DNA of 64,000 nucleotides. Source: Rubrivivax sp. GTDB lineage: Bacteria > Pseudomonadota > Gammaproteobacteria > Burkholderiales > Burkholderiaceae. A program made the position numbers and the translations under genes. Shown piece after piece: positions 63,787-64,000 of the stretch (the stretch's first letter is position 1; every line of letters begins with the position of its first letter). The stretch lies in NCBI GenBank assembly GCA_016790225.1, contig JAEUOZ010000037.1, forward strand, positions 22,166 to 86,165, written 5' to 3'. Under the pieces are notes generated by a model that was not told the origin of the DNA, ran no database searches, and saw only the letters and a program-made list of their open reading frames with translations.

Positions 63787-64000
63787 ATGAGCAAACCACA
63801 GGACCGCACTGTCTCTCGACGGGACGATGGCACTTGGCAGAACAAGAGGCACGACGCGGAACGCGCCTCGTCGGTCCACACCACCCAAGCGGAGGCCCAG
63901 GAGGCGGCCCGGCGCATGCTGGGCAACCAGGGCGGTGGCGAACTGACGACGATGGGCGTCAAGGGCAAGATCGTCAGCAAGGACACGATCAAGCCCGGCA
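63787..64000 (+). CDS. DUF2188 protein (3' end outside window)
   Basis: 71 codons to the edge, starting MSKPQDRTVSRRDDGTWQNKRHDAERASSV. The repeated Gly-x-Trp and Ala-rich helix pattern (RRDDGTWQNKR, TTQAEAQEAARRML, then a second basic strand GVKGKIVSKDT) matches DUF2188, small basic proteins of unknown function that may bind nucleic acid. It could be SOS-controlled through the overlapping LexA-like box. Confidence 0.8.
   Translation, partial: MSKPQDRTVSRRDDGTWQNKRHDAERASSVHTTQAEAQEAARRMLGNQGGGELTTMGVKGKIVSKDTIKPG

Noticed and set aside
63597..63992. A 131-codon minus-strand frame at the right end
   Set aside because: It overlaps the DUF2188 gene antisense, crosses the LexA-like box and shows no family features.
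1..64000. tRNA, rRNA, insertion sequences, prophage
   Set aside because: No tRNA-like T-loop/acceptor pairing, no rRNA segments, no transposase or integrase motifs were seen, although a covariance-model scan could still find small RNAs.

Overview
The window is GC-rich chromosomal DNA from a beta-proteobacterium. The block rimP-nusA-infB-rbfA-truB-typA, the Bug-type (TctC-like) binding protein, the CysB-type regulator with a complete sulfate ABC operon, a DUF2145 protein and the codon use all point to Burkholderiales, probably a Rubrivivax/Leptothrix/Roseateles-like genus. That placement is inferred from gene content; no rRNA or tRNA gene was found. Genes at both edges are cut: a TIR-domain gene on the left and a DUF2188 gene on the right.

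Layout. 1-5138 (minus): overlapping operon for an archaeal-type pyruvate:ferredoxin oxidoreductase (gamma, alpha, beta) plus an FAD/Fe-S partner, ending in a TIR gene; ppsA (phosphoenolpyruvate synthase) is divergent. 8014-12884 (plus): SxtJ-like membrane protein, 49-residue DUF5989 protein, carbamoyltransferase, SGNH hydrolase and TPR/transglutaminase-like lipoprotein, a surface-glycan or small-molecule modification set. 13674-17349 (minus): wax ester synthase/DGAT with two alpha/beta hydrolases. 17504-26995 (minus): translation/transcription operon, whose leader carries a strong promoter, a very early terminator-like hairpin and tandem repeats. 27534-32744 (plus): fabI, a Bax-inhibitor-1 protein, an amidotransferase, two SRPBCC proteins, a small secreted protein and DUF2145.

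32851-36756 holds an orphan peptide-binding protein, a GNAT acetyltransferase and an SDR/Bug pair. 36903-46955 (plus) is the most distinctive stretch: alkB, a membrane cyclic-nucleotide-binding protein, a secreted protein, a 1380-residue double cyclase/AAA/TPR protein shaped like animal soluble adenylyl cyclase, and a WD40-like/caspase protein with a lysine-rich histone-H1-like tail that has its own Shine-Dalgarno sequence and start. 47186-53114 encodes a catalytic P-type ATPase, translationally coupled to a degenerate HMA/P-type ATPase and a small membrane-anchored protein.

54087-63139 contains a decayed PIN toxin, a CysB-type regulator, the sulfate uptake operon with two binding proteins, a VapB-like remnant, an intact Phd/VapC pair with an operator-like palindrome in its promoter, and a TonB-C-like lipoprotein. 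The right end has a LexA-box-like site between a possible small secreted protein and the DUF2188 gene.

Three systems look most worth following: the cyclase/CNB/caspase neighbourhood, the active-plus-degenerate P-type ATPase operon, and the TIR gene attached to a ferredoxin oxidoreductase operon.
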